The translations under genes and the position numbers were made by a program. Positions 5,992-15,063 of a stretch of 40,275 bases of DNA are shown here, piece after piece; within the stretch, counting starts at the first letter, position 1; each line of letters starts with the position of its first letter. The stretch is taken from the NCBI RefSeq assembly GCF_003467445.1, contig NZ_QSGS01000017.1:1-40275 (forward strand). Reading direction: 5' to 3'. The notes beneath the pieces are model-generated. The model ran no database searches, was not told where the DNA came from, and saw only the letters and a list, made by a program, of their open reading frames with translations. This DNA comes from Exiguobacterium sp. AM39-5BH (GTDB lineage Bacteria; Bacillota; Bacilli; Exiguobacteriales; Exiguobacteriaceae).

Positions 5992-8361
5992 TTGAGAACT
6001 CCGTCCCGATCACTACGATTCCCGATACGTCTAGTTTTCCCCGTCCTGTTCTGCCTGTTGGTGTTGCCGGTCGGGATTTTTTATCTACTGAACGGGGTCT
6101 ACAACATCATTCGACAAATCATGACCCCAATCGTACAAGACGGACTGTTGGCCGGGGCGACGATTCCGACGCTCTCCCCCTCCCTGTTCTTGGAGGTGAG
6201 TCTTCCTTCTTCGACCGTCTTGATCGGACTGATCGCGTTCAGTCTGTTCATCGGATTGGTCGTGTTCGGCAAGGTATGGCTGAACTTCCGGGACCTGCGG
6301 AAAGATCAGAAAGGGAGCGCCCGCTTCACCTCATTCGATGAACTGAAGCAACAGTACCGTCGCGTCCCGGACCGAAAGAAGCGCTATGACGGATTGGGCG
6401 GTGTCCCCGTCGGACGGGTCAAGAACGAGCTGTTCATCGATGACTCGCCCGTCAACAACCTGGTCATCGGCACAACCCGATCCGGGAAGGGCGAGACGTT
6501 CGTCTTCTCGACAATCGACCTGTACAGCCGGGCGCGTGAGCAGGCGAGCCTGATCATCAACGACCCGAAAGGTGAGCTCTTCGCCGCCTCGAAGGAGACG
6601 CTCGAGCAACGCGGCTATCAGGTCGAGGTGTTGAACCTGATGAACCCGCTCCAATCAATGTCGTACAATCTGTTGCAACTGACGATTGACGCATTCCTCG
6701 AGGAGAACTATTCGCTTGCCCAACAATATGCGCGCTCGGTCGCGTTCATGTTGTACCATGACCCGAAGGCACGGGACCCATTCTGGGCCAACTCGTCGAT
6801 TGACCTGTGTACGGCGCTCATCCTTGGGCTCTGTGAGGAGGCGAAAGACACGCCGGAGAAGATCAACATGTATAACGTCGCGCTCATGCTCTCGGACTTA
6901 GGGTCACGAACGGTCGTGACGCGACAAGGGCAGGAGATCTCCGCACTCGACGAGTTCTTTCAGCAGTTCCCGGAGAACCACCCGGCCCGCCTCCAGTTCG
7001 CGACGCTCCACTTCTCCGGTGGCCAGACACGGGCAAGTATCCTGGCGAATACGAACGCAAAACTCGGTATCTTCACGTTGAACGGGACCGGGAAGCTGAC
7101 GTCGATGAACTCACTCGATATGCGACGCATCGGATTCAACCGCTGGATCAGCGGGCGGAGCGAGCCATTGACACGTCTCACGTTCATGTTCCCTGATGGG
7201 ACGACCCATGCGCTCACGACCGATGACGATGGCAGCTTCATCGTGTACCACGCGTCGTCACTTAGAACCGGAGACGCCGTTCAAATCTCGACTGACTCAA
7301 GCACCTCGAAGATTCAGTTGGAAGCACACGACTCGGGAAGCGGACGGTTCCACTACTTCATCGACGGGACGATCCAGATTCGCGAGGTGATGCACCAGAT
7401 GCGTCCCGTGGCGGTGTTCCTCATCGTCCCGGACTATGACCCGACGTTCAATGTCATCGCGTCGCTCTACATCAAACAGGTATACACGGCGCTCGCACGG
7501 GTCGCCTCGCAGACGAAAAAAGGAAAATGCGAGCGGCAGGTCGTCTTTTTACTCGATGAGTTCGGGAACATGCCACCAATCGAGGGTATGGCCAACATCA
7601 TCACGGTCTGTCTCGGGCGCAACATGCGCTTCAACCTCGTGATCCAGGCCTACTCTCAGCTCGAGAACCTATACGGTGAGGATTGGAAGACGATTGACGG
7701 CAACTGCGGGAACACACACTATCTGTTGACCGCGGACGAGTCGACCGCCGAACTAATCTCGAAGAAGCTCGGTGAGGCGACCATCGTCACGAAATCGCGG
7801 TCCGGTCAGACGTTCTCGCTCAAAAAATCGAAGACGGAGAATGTGGACGGCCGCCGGCTCATGACAGCGACCGAGGTCATGGGGCTTAAGGAAGGCGAGA
7901 TGCTCATCATCCGTGTCATCAAGCGTCAGGACACGAAGAAGCGGCGTATCCAGTCGTATCCCATCTTTTTGAGCGGCAAGACGGCGATGAAGTACCGTTA
8001 TGAATACCTGACGGACGACTTCGACACGGACCGCTCCCTGCATGACATCGACATCCCATGCCGTCACGCCGGTCTCGACTTCGAACAGATTCGTATCCGT
8101 TTTGCGAAGAAAGAGGACGAGACGGAAATCAACGCTCCATCGAATCAGGAAGATAAGTCTAAGTCCTTGACGGTACGAGATGTGCTGCAGGACAGCATCC
8201 TCCGCTCGATGTTCGAAGGACATGACATCGGTGGGATGTCCCTCCCTGAGTTCGAGACGAACCTGAACCTAGGAGTTTACGACGTTACCGACAGCCAGAA
8301 GAGCTTTTTGAGCACGATGATTGCGAAGCGACTCGAGAAACTGAAGCAAGGTACACCGTAG
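5992..8361 (+). CDS. virD4: VirD4-like type IV coupling protein (TraG family)
   Basis: 789 residues starting at TTG, with AGGTAGGTG upstream. Two membrane helices (about 13-40 and 75-97) are followed by the hexameric ATPase domain: Walker A GTTRSGKGE at about 160-168, the 'LIINDPKGELF' strand, and Walker B VVFLLDEFGNM at about 517-526. It recruits the relaxase-DNA complex to the transfer channel and powers DNA export. Between 'LTSMNSLDMRRIGF' (about 370) and 'RPVAVFLIVPDYD' (about 471) lies an extra segment of some 80 residues. It is rich in beta strands and looks like a small beta-sandwich inserted in the ATPase. Codon use matches the rest of the operon. Confidence 0.92.
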   Translation: MRTPSRSLRFPIRLVFPVLFCLLVLPVGIFYLLNGVYNIIRQIMTPIVQDGLLAGATIPTLSPSLFLEVSLPSSTVLIGLIAFSLFIGLVVFGKVWLNFRDLRKDQKGSARFTSFDELKQQYRRVPDRKKRYDGLGGVPVGRVKNELFIDDSPVNNLVIGTTRSGKGETFVFSTIDLYSRAREQASLIINDPKGELFAASKETLEQRGYQVEVLNLMNPLQSMSYNLLQLTIDAFLEENYSLAQQYARSVAFMLYHDPKARDPFWANSSIDLCTALILGLCEEAKDTPEKINMYNVALMLSDLGSRTVVTRQGQEISALDEFFQQFPENHPARLQFATLHFSGGQTRASILANTNAKLGIFTLNGTGKLTSMNSLDMRRIGFNRWISGRSEPLTRLTFMFPDGTTHALTTDDDGSFIVYHASSLRTGDAVQISTDSSTSKIQLEAHDSGSGRFHYFIDGTIQIREVMHQMRPVAVFLIVPDYDPTFNVIASLYIKQVYTALARVASQTKKGKCERQVVFLLDEFGNMPPIEGMANIITVCLGRNMRFNLVIQAYSQLENLYGEDWKTIDGNCGNTHYLLTADESTAELISKKLGEATIVTKSRSGQTFSLKKSKTENVDGRRLMTATEVMGLKEGEMLIIRVIKRQDTKKRRIQSYPIFLSGKTAMKYRYEYLTDDFDTDRSLHDIDIPCRHAGLDFEQIRIRFAKKEDETEINAPSNQEDKSKSLTVRDVLQDSILRSMFEGHDIGGMSLPEFETNLNLGVYDVTDSQKSFLSTMIAKRLEKLKQGTP

Positions 8362-8377
8362 AGAGGAGGCCGAACCC

Positions 8378-8620
8378 ATGGCCGAGAGTGCGAGAGAGAA
8401 GCGAATCCAGAACGAATTGCGTGTCGTCGCGAGGATCATCGAGACGCAGCGCGTCCGCCTCGAACGGGGCGACGTGCTCAACATTCAGACGACCGACGGC
8501 TTTCTGACCATCTATCAGGACGACACCTCAGACACCCCGAAAACTGTTACACTAATAGATAAGTTCGACTTCCGCGTCAATTTAAAAGTCGCGGATCTAT
8601 TGAAGGGGAAAATCGTCTGA
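8378..8620 (+). CDS. hypothetical transfer-operon protein, 80 aa
   Basis: 80-residue soluble protein: a basic helix (REKRIQNELRVVARIIETQRVRLERG) followed by beta strands (DVLNIQTTDGFLTIYQDD). No membrane segment. The ATG has GAGAGGAGG 8 nt upstream. It is placed immediately after the coupling protein. Function not recognised. Confidence 0.65.
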   Translation: MAESAREKRIQNELRVVARIIETQRVRLERGDVLNIQTTDGFLTIYQDDTSDTPKTVTLIDKFDFRVNLKVADLLKGKIV

Positions 8621-8636
8621 CGGAGGGGTAAACGTT

Positions 8637-9053
8637 ATGAGGAAACTACTTGCGGGTACTTTAGGAATCAGCTTGTTTTTACTTGGAGCTTGCTCAAATT
8701 CCAATGAGTCTTTAGTTCAACGTGATATTGAACACGTTGAGAAGGTCATGACAGCCGAAGAGGATGATTATTTGCTGATTGTAAAAGAAGAAGATGGTGA
8801 ATTCGAAGAGTTCGTCGAATTCGTAAAAGAGGTAGCAAACGAAAAGAGCCAACAAGTCACGCTCTATAATACTTTTCAGCCAGATGGCGAGACACTTGTC
8901 GATCGTGGTAACTTTGAATACACTGACGAACTAAAAGGTGCCGTTCTATACTCCATTCAAGATGGAAACGTCACAGATGAAATCAATGTTGGAATGTTGA
9001 CGGCGGACACTTACGAACAACAATTAGCGGACTTCTTTACTAGGACTCAGTAG
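8637..9053 (+). CDS. lipoprotein of the transfer region, 138 aa
   Basis: N-terminal MRKLLAGTLGISLFLLGAC is a lipoprotein signal with lipobox LGAC (lipidated Cys about residue 19). The mature part is acidic and alpha/beta (DYLLIVKEEDGEFEEFVEFV...). The ATG has GGAGGGG upstream. It would be anchored outside the cell. In conjugative plasmids small lipoproteins at this position are often entry-exclusion or channel-assembly factors, but nothing here decides between these. The gene is clearly more AT-rich than the operon around it, as is the first part of the next gene, which suggests a recombined segment. Confidence 0.75.
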   Translation: MRKLLAGTLGISLFLLGACSNSNESLVQRDIEHVEKVMTAEEDDYLLIVKEEDGEFEEFVEFVKEVANEKSQQVTLYNTFQPDGETLVDRGNFEYTDELKGAVLYSIQDGNVTDEINVGMLTADTYEQQLADFFTRTQ

Positions 9054-9068
9054 ATTGGGGGCCTTTCA

Positions 9069-9791
9069 ATGGCTGATTCCGATTTAATCACCAAATTACA
9101 GGAATACGAAGACGTACTCCAAATAAGTAGTATGGTCAATGACGCACTACGCTCAATGGGATGGATTCTTGTCAGAGGACTATCAGTCTTGATTGACGGC
9201 CTTGAATCAATCACGAATCAAATCCTATTAACCAATACATTCTTCAATAATGACCAAGTGGTTGAATTCGTTCTTACGATTCAGCCTTTTTTGTATGTTC
9301 TTTTAGCAGGAAGCTTCTTGTTCACTGGGTACTTGTTGATTTTCCAAAAGAAATTTGAACGTGAGAGTTTTTTGATCAACCTGTTCATCACACTATTGAT
9401 CTTAGGTTTACTTTCACCAACTATGAGCCGAATTCAGGAGTTCTCTGATGAAGCAATCGCAGAAATCGGAACAGATTCGCTTTATGACGGAGAAGCCTCA
9501 TTATCTGAGAGTATCTTAAAACGAAATGTACATGATTTGATTGAGCACGATTCGAAGAATTTTGATGCTGCTACCGGTGAATCATTAAATGCCATTCCGA
9601 CTGAGTTGATTGATAATATCCGAATCAATGAAATTTTCGACAAGAACAACTATGACTTATCGGCAACCGGAAACAAATTGGCCGATTCCTATATTCTATG
9701 GAACGGAAAAGAGACAAGCTCGGTAAACTCGATCAAGGTGGCGTCGAGTGGAACAACCAGTATTACTACCGCTATCAGCCGAACTGGTTAA
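9069..9791 (+). CDS. VirB6/TrbL-like channel protein, N-terminal part (frameshifted)
   Basis: Genuine coding extends to about 9707; the last roughly 27 codons (Ser/Thr-rich, ending at 9791) are out-of-frame read-through. The real part has membrane helices at about 75-100 (VEFVLTIQPFLYVLLAGSFLFTGYLL) and 105-122, after an amphipathic N-terminus. The protein continues in the other frame at 'RDKLGKLDQGGVEWNNQYYY'. One extra A in the run at 9707-9710 would restore a single protein of about 650 residues. It is a polytopic VirB6/TrbL-type component of the transfer channel. Base composition of this segment is AT-richer than the part after the frameshift. Confidence 0.65.
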   Translation: MADSDLITKLQEYEDVLQISSMVNDALRSMGWILVRGLSVLIDGLESITNQILLTNTFFNNDQVVEFVLTIQPFLYVLLAGSFLFTGYLLIFQKKFERESFLINLFITLLILGLLSPTMSRIQEFSDEAIAEIGTDSLYDGEASLSESILKRNVHDLIEHDSKNFDAATGESLNAIPTELIDNIRINEIFDKNNYDLSATGNKLADSYILWNGKETSSVNSIKVASSGTTSITTAISRTG

Positions 9792-11029
9792 CCATCTTCG
9801 TGACGCTCGGAATCATGGGCTTCACGCTGTTCTCAATCGCCTACAAACTGGCGCGCCTGTCGTTCGAGCTCGCCTTCAACTATGTCTTGGCGATCCTCGT
9901 CGCACCGGCCGACCTGCACAGTGGTCAAAAGACGAAGAAGGTCATCCAGAGCATTTTGAACACGTTCCTCGTGATCATCCTGATTTTCGTCTCCATCAAG
10001 CTGTACACGATCGGGACCGCCTATCTCGCGGAGACGTTGGACGGGTTCGCCTATCTGATCGCCCTCATCGCCTTCTCGGTCGCGTTGATTGATGGGCCGA
10101 ATATGGTCGAGCGGCTATTCGGAATCGATGCGGGGCTCAAACGGGGCTGGGGTGTCGCCCTCGGCGCCTATGCCTCCGGGAAAGGCGTGACCTCGGCTGG
10201 TGCCCACGCGGTCTCGAAGGTCGCGCATTCCACACAAGGAGCACAGAAGATGCCATCGCTCCATGAGGCTGCGACGGCTCGAATGGATTCGAATGCCATG
10301 CCACAAAATGATTCGCCGCTTAGTGTGGCGACCCAAGCTTCACAACGGATGGACGCCGAGAGACAAACCGATCCAGATGATGTTGCTCAGACGAATCAAA
10401 CCGCAAGTCGTACTCAACATGACCAAGACAAACCGGCAATTCCGAAGGACGTTGTGCAACCAAATAACGGTCAAAAATCAGAGCGTGAAGTGAACGGTTC
10501 TCCACACGTGAACGAAGCGTCGGGCCGCACGTCTCCCGAATCGATTCATGCGACGAACCCTGAATCAAATACCGAACGTGGCTCCGACCATCAAACAACA
10601 TTATCGGAGACGCAAAGACCGGAGTCGATTCACGACCATTTAAGTTTTGGTCAATCTCCAATCCCTACTTCGTCGACTATCGAACCGGTTACCGGGTCCA
10701 TTGATGCCGCATCTGGACCAGACCACCGTCACAATGAATCGGTAGGCCGAAACGACGCGACGTCACCGTCACCTCATGAGGCACCACATTCAAACGATTC
10801 ATCCTCGTCTTCGTCATCTGCGATGGACTCGAGTGATACGGCAACAGAGAAACGCCAAGGACGCGCCCGACGGACCATCCATCAGGACGACGTGCTCGAC
10901 GTCGAGACCGAGGTCATCGAACAGGTGCGTGAGAATCAGACGTACCGTCATAGCCAGCACCATGAAGAGTCACGACGGATTTATCCGACTTCGTCGCCTA
11001 AACCTGACAACATCAAGAAGAAGGAGTGA
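9698..11029 (+). CDS. VirB6/TrbL-like channel protein, C-terminal part (frameshifted)
   Basis: Continuation of the preceding fragment; the ATG at 9698 has no convincing ribosome binding site. Residues about 28-160 contain four or five membrane helices (WLTIFVTLGIMGFTLFSIAY; FELAFNYVLAILVAP; ILNTFLVIILIFVSIKLY; GFAYLIALIAFSVALI), as in VirB6/TrbL proteins. After 'GIDAGLKRGWGVALGAYASGKG' comes a hydrophilic tail of about 230 residues rich in Ser, Thr, Gln, Asn and His, with an acidic/serine run (SSSSSSAMDSSD) near residue 370. This is probably disordered and cytoplasmic. It is co-transcribed, ending 7 bp before the VirB3-like gene. Confidence 0.7.
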   Translation: MERKRDKLGKLDQGGVEWNNQYYYRYQPNWLTIFVTLGIMGFTLFSIAYKLARLSFELAFNYVLAILVAPADLHSGQKTKKVIQSILNTFLVIILIFVSIKLYTIGTAYLAETLDGFAYLIALIAFSVALIDGPNMVERLFGIDAGLKRGWGVALGAYASGKGVTSAGAHAVSKVAHSTQGAQKMPSLHEAATARMDSNAMPQNDSPLSVATQASQRMDAERQTDPDDVAQTNQTASRTQHDQDKPAIPKDVVQPNNGQKSEREVNGSPHVNEASGRTSPESIHATNPESNTERGSDHQTTLSETQRPESIHDHLSFGQSPIPTSSTIEPVTGSIDAASGPDHRHNESVGRNDATSPSPHEAPHSNDSSSSSSSAMDSSDTATEKRQGRARRTIHQDDVLDVETEVIEQVRENQTYRHSQHHEESRRIYPTSSPKPDNIKKKE

Positions 11030-11035
11030 TGACCC

Positions 11036-11335
11036 ATGCGCAAATACCGGATCCCGAACGAGGTCACGACCGAACTGAAGATCAACAAGATGCTCTATCT
11101 GCATGACTTCCTGTTCCTCGTCGGGCTCATCGTGCTCCGCCTCGTGACGCTCCCGTTCATCCCGTCGGCACTGCACATCCCGTTCACGGTCTTCCTCGTC
11201 GTCTTCGGGCTGTTCATGGTGCTCCGTCCGGCGACGAACCCGCAGAAGCGGATGGTCCACGCGCTCTATTACGCGCTCATCAAACGAAAAGACACCTATC
11301 TCGCGCTCGACGCGCAGACGAAAGGACGTGATTGA
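11036..11335 (+). CDS. VirB3/TcpE-like small membrane protein (DUF5592-like)
   Basis: 99 residues beginning MRKYRIPNEVTTELKI, a short cytoplasmic lead, then two adjacent membrane helices (about 25-65: DFLFLVGLIVLRLVTLPF and LHIPFTVFLVVFGLFMVL) and a basic C-terminus with NPQKRMVHALYYALIKRKDTY. Size, hairpin topology and position just before the VirB4 genes match VirB3/TcpE-type subunits of Gram-positive transfer systems. The ATG is preceded by AAGGAGTGATG. Its role is probably to anchor the VirB4 ATPase to the membrane. Confidence 0.65.
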   Translation: MRKYRIPNEVTTELKINKMLYLHDFLFLVGLIVLRLVTLPFIPSALHIPFTVFLVVFGLFMVLRPATNPQKRMVHALYYALIKRKDTYLALDAQTKGRD

Positions 11336-11336
11336 G

Positions 11337-11957
11337 ATGGCTTTCATTGAAGATACGCTACAGGGACCTAGACGCACGGGCACCTGGCTCGACGAACAGG
11401 ACGTGGTCGAGAAACGGAAGGTCAAGGACAAGGTCGTCGTCAAACCGACGGTCGCCGAACTGATGCCGGTCGTCGACGTCACCGGGACCGAGGCGTTCGA
11501 GATGCGCGACGGGACCTATCTCGACATGGTCCAACTCACCTCAAAGGACATCTACTCCTTGAACGAGGAGGAAAAGGACCATGATGTGTTCTCGCTCGCC
11601 TATCTACTCCAGGCGTACGCACATCCGCTCAAGGTCGTGCCGCTGAACACGCCGCTCAATCTCGAACGGCAGAAGATCAGCATCGAACGACAGATTCGAC
11701 AAAATCAGACACCGGCCTACCTGCCCTTCCTACTGAAAAAGAAGCAGGAGCTAGAGTATCTCGAGGAGCATCGCACCAATCGCGATTATCTCCTCTTTTT
11801 TTATGCCGACGACGAGCGGACGCTACGGGAGCGAAAGACGCACCTCTATAAACTGCTCCGGCGCTCGAACCCGATGCGCGAGCTGACGCTCGACCAGAAG
11901 GTCCATGTGCTCTATCAGCTGAACAACCCGAACACGAAACCGCAACTCGACACCTAA
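11337..11957 (+). CDS. TrsD-like transfer protein
   Basis: 206 residues from the ATG at 11337 (AAAGGA about 10 nt upstream; the in-frame GTG at 11328 is too close to the ribosome binding site). Soluble, with a 'VVDVTGTEAFEMRDGTYLDMVQL' beta region, a charged helical middle and an 'EHRTNRDYLLFFYADDERTL' segment. In staphylococcal pGO1/pSK41 a small TrsD/TraD protein precedes the VirB4 homologue TrsE/TraE and resembles the N-terminal domain of VirB4. The same arrangement is seen here. It probably works with the VirB4 ATPase. Confidence 0.6.
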   Translation: MAFIEDTLQGPRRTGTWLDEQDVVEKRKVKDKVVVKPTVAELMPVVDVTGTEAFEMRDGTYLDMVQLTSKDIYSLNEEEKDHDVFSLAYLLQAYAHPLKVVPLNTPLNLERQKISIERQIRQNQTPAYLPFLLKKKQELEYLEEHRTNRDYLLFFYADDERTLRERKTHLYKLLRRSNPMRELTLDQKVHVLYQLNNPNTKPQLDT

Positions 11958-11974
11958 AGAAAGGAGTGACGCGC

Positions 11975-13927
11975 ATGTGGCAGCGCCTGCGTGACAAGTT
12001 ATCCAAACAACAGGACCCGGAGATCGTCAAAATCAAGAAAGGCTATAACCCCGACGTCATCGCCAAAATCCAGCCGCAGGGTGGTATTAAGTTCGACGCC
12101 AACTTCGTCCGGCTCGGGGACGGTTACCTGTCCTGTCTTCATGTCTATAAATATCAGTCGCTCGTCTATGACTACTGGCTCGAACCGATCTTGAACATGC
12201 CAGGCGTTCTGACGACGCTCGACATCGGGACGGCCGACAAGCGTGAGATCATCCAGACCATCAACAAGTCGATGGCCGAACAAAATACACGCTTCGAGAA
12301 CGCGAAGGACAACATCGACCGCATCGACGCCCGGGAGACGTATAAGGAGCTGAACGAGCTCTACGAACAGATCACCCAGGGCGAGACGATGAAATATCTG
12401 CACCTACGCCTCTATGTAAAGGCGAAGACACTCGACACGCTCGAGGTGAAGGTGCAGGAAGTGATGGAAGAGCTCGAGGCCCGAAACTTCCGTTCGACAA
12501 TTTTCCTGAACGAACAGGAATGGGAGTGGCAGAGCCTGTTCACGAGCTATGACCAACAACAAAAGCTCCCGAACCGACGCCGTGGGAAAGAGATCCCTTC
12601 CCTCTCCATCGCCGGTGGTTATCCGTTCCATTTCACGTCGCTCCAGGACGCGACCGGGACGTATTACGGGACGACCGACACAAACGGCAGCATCATCTTC
12701 GACCTGTTCCACAAGGACAAACAGCGCAAGTTCTATAACGCGCTCATGATCGGCAAGATGGGGTCCGGCAAGTCGACGCTCCTCAAGAAGACGGTGCTCG
12801 ACCAGGCAATCAAGGGCAACAAAATCCGCATCCTCGACGTCACGGGCGAGTTCTCCGACCTCGTGCGTCAGCTCGGCGGGAAAGAGATCGCGCTCGACGG
12901 GTCAGCCGGGCTCATCAATCCGCTCCATGTCTATAAGACGGTGACGAATAACGACGGCAGTGCCAACGAGGCACTCTCGTTCATGCAGCACCTGTCAAAG
13001 ATGGCCGTGTTCTATCACTACATCAACCCGGCGGCGACGCAGGAAGAGACGAACGAGTTCGAAATCCTGCTCCGGGATCTTTACGTCCGGCACGGACTCT
13101 GGGACGAACAGGGCGTGCTTCCCATCACGACACACCCGGCGAACCGGTACCCGGCGTTCTCCGACTTCTTAAAACTCGTGCGTCGCGAGCTCTACACGGA
13201 CGACACACGCACCTCGATCAAAGAAGCGATCAGTCCGAACCGGGTGCGGCGTCTCGAAAACATCGAGCTCGCCGTCACGAACCTCGTCCACAACTATGGA
13301 AACATCTTCGACGGACACTCCTCGATCGACCGGTTCGACGAGGAACTCATCGTCTCGTTCCCGCTAAGAAACCTGACGAGCCTCAGGGACGAGGTATTCC
13401 AGGCGCAGGTGTTCTCGCTCATGAACATGCTGTGGGACGGGATGATTGCCAACGGCTCGAGTCAACTGAAAGCCTATAACCAGGGTGTGCTCCGGACCGA
13501 GGAGGCATGCAAGTACCTCATCGTCATCGACGAGGCGCACCACTTGATCAACACGCGCGACATCGCCCAACCGGCCATCCTGTATCTGCAACGTTGTATG
13601 CGCGAGGCGCGCAAGTATTTCGGCGGCATCTTCTTCGTGTCGCACTTGATCACCGACTTCGTGCCGGCCGGATCGAAGTCCGAGAACGCCGAGAACGTCA
13701 AGTCGCTCTTCCAATTGACGCAATACAAGATTATCGGCGAGCAGGACGCGGAGAGCATCCCGATCATCCAGACGGTGTTTGATGGCCAACTCTCAAATTC
13801 CGAGATGCGCATCATCCCCTCGCTCGAGACCGGACGCGTCGTCCTCAGCATCTCGGGCGTGCAGAACCTCATCTTTGACGTCGACGTCGCACCCGAGGAG
13901 CTCGCCTTGTTCGGTGGAGGTGCCTGA
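11975..13927 (+). CDS. virB4: VirB4-like conjugation ATPase (TrsE/TraE)
   Basis: About 650 residues from the ATG at 11975 (AAGGAG 8 nt upstream). The N-terminal half (about 30-200) corresponds to the CagE/TrbE/VirB N-domain. The C-terminal RecA-like domain has Walker A GKMGSGKST at about 260-268, an ILDVTGEFSDL strand, and Walker B YLIVIDEAHHL at about 511-521, followed by 'YLQRCMREARKYFGG' and 'KIIGEQDAESI'. It energises assembly of the channel and substrate transfer at the membrane face. Its stop codon overlaps the next gene's ATG by one base, so the two are translationally coupled. All nucleotide-binding residues look intact. Confidence 0.92.
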   Translation: MWQRLRDKLSKQQDPEIVKIKKGYNPDVIAKIQPQGGIKFDANFVRLGDGYLSCLHVYKYQSLVYDYWLEPILNMPGVLTTLDIGTADKREIIQTINKSMAEQNTRFENAKDNIDRIDARETYKELNELYEQITQGETMKYLHLRLYVKAKTLDTLEVKVQEVMEELEARNFRSTIFLNEQEWEWQSLFTSYDQQQKLPNRRRGKEIPSLSIAGGYPFHFTSLQDATGTYYGTTDTNGSIIFDLFHKDKQRKFYNALMIGKMGSGKSTLLKKTVLDQAIKGNKIRILDVTGEFSDLVRQLGGKEIALDGSAGLINPLHVYKTVTNNDGSANEALSFMQHLSKMAVFYHYINPAATQEETNEFEILLRDLYVRHGLWDEQGVLPITTHPANRYPAFSDFLKLVRRELYTDDTRTSIKEAISPNRVRRLENIELAVTNLVHNYGNIFDGHSSIDRFDEELIVSFPLRNLTSLRDEVFQAQVFSLMNMLWDGMIANGSSQLKAYNQGVLRTEEACKYLIVIDEAHHLINTRDIAQPAILYLQRCMREARKYFGGIFFVSHLITDFVPAGSKSENAENVKSLFQLTQYKIIGEQDAESIPIIQTVFDGQLSNSEMRIIPSLETGRVVLSISGVQNLIFDVDVAPEELALFGGGA

Positions 13928-15033
13928 TGTGGGAGGCCGCGAAACGGACGGCGCGCTTCGCCATCACAGCGAAATGGCAGCTCGCGACGCTCAAGTGGCG
14001 ACTCATCCTGCTCGGCATCGCGGCACTCGTCTTGTTCCTTGTCATCCTCGTCGTCGGCATCCTCGACACGCTCACAGGTGTCCAGAACGAACTACCGACC
14101 GACGTCACGTTCGACACGGCGGGCGGTCTTCAAGTGAGCGACCAGGTGCTCCAATATCGAGCCTTGGTCGAATCGGAACTGTCGAAGCACGGACTGGCCG
14201 AACAAACGAACCTCGTACTCGCGCTCATGATGCAGGAGAGCGGCGGACGCGGGAACGACCCGATGCAGGCGAGCGAATCGAAGTGTGGACGCATTGGATG
14301 CATCACCTCCCCCGAGGAGAGCATCGTCTACGGCGTCGAACATTTCGCCTCCGTCTTCGAACGGGCGAACCGTGACGTGCAGCTCACGCTACAGAGTTAC
14401 AACTTCGGCGGCGGCTTTATTGACTATGTGCAACAGAACGGAGGACGGTACTCGAAAGAGCTCGCCATCTCGTTCTCCCAAATGATGTACCAACGCGTGA
14501 AACACACCGGTATCTATCGTTGTCATCGCCCGAGTGCGGTCCAGCACGGCGCCTGTTACGGGGACATCGAATACGTCGACGCGGTGTTGAAATACCTCGC
14601 GCCGGTCGCCGTCGCCGATGGGATTATCACGAAAGAACTGTTGTCGGGGTTACGTTCTCCGCTCGCCATCCCGCTCAACGTGACATCGCGTTTCGGGTGG
14701 CGCGTCGTCTTCGGACAACGGGACAACCACACCGGTATCGACTTCAGTTGCACCCCGTCCGACACGATCCACGCGGTCAAGAGCGGCACCGTCATCTATA
14801 GCGGGAACCGCGGACCATACGGCAATCTCGTCCAGGTCCAGCACGACAATTACATTACGGCGTATGCGCACCTGAGTCGTCTTGGCGTCCAAACGGGTCA
14901 ACAGATCGACGCTGGGCAAGCGCTCGGGTACTGCGGCACGACCGGCCGATCGAGCGGGAACCATCTGCACTTCGAGATCAAGACGGCTGAATGGTCCGGT
15001 CATATCGATCCCGCCCCGGTCTTCGGATTATAA
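13927..15033 (+). CDS. bifunctional cell-wall hydrolase (lysozyme-like + M23 peptidase)
   Basis: 368 residues: an N-terminal membrane helix (about 26-47), then a lysozyme-like domain (about 78-200, with MMQESGG containing the putative catalytic Glu104 and 'LQSYNFGGGF'). A C-terminal M23 endopeptidase domain follows (about 245-368), with zinc-site motifs HxxxD (HTGID, about 268-272) and HLH (about 346-348). It is anchored outside the membrane and opens peptidoglycan for the transfer channel, like VirB1, CwlT and pCW3 TcpG. Both domains appear complete. It starts at ATG overlapping the virB4 stop. Confidence 0.9.
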   Translation: MWEAAKRTARFAITAKWQLATLKWRLILLGIAALVLFLVILVVGILDTLTGVQNELPTDVTFDTAGGLQVSDQVLQYRALVESELSKHGLAEQTNLVLALMMQESGGRGNDPMQASESKCGRIGCITSPEESIVYGVEHFASVFERANRDVQLTLQSYNFGGGFIDYVQQNGGRYSKELAISFSQMMYQRVKHTGIYRCHRPSAVQHGACYGDIEYVDAVLKYLAPVAVADGIITKELLSGLRSPLAIPLNVTSRFGWRVVFGQRDNHTGIDFSCTPSDTIHAVKSGTVIYSGNRGPYGNLVQVQHDNYITAYAHLSRLGVQTGQQIDAGQALGYCGTTGRSSGNHLHFEIKTAEWSGHIDPAPVFGL

Positions 15034-15063
15034 GTCATGCATGTATGAAAAGGAGGAGGAAGA

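Noticed and set aside
9698..9800. Programmed -1 ribosomal frameshift in the virB6-like gene
   Set aside because: Only a short A4 run with no X-XXY-YYZ heptamer in register and no clear downstream stimulator. The same one-base defect occurs in two unrelated genes, which points to indels.
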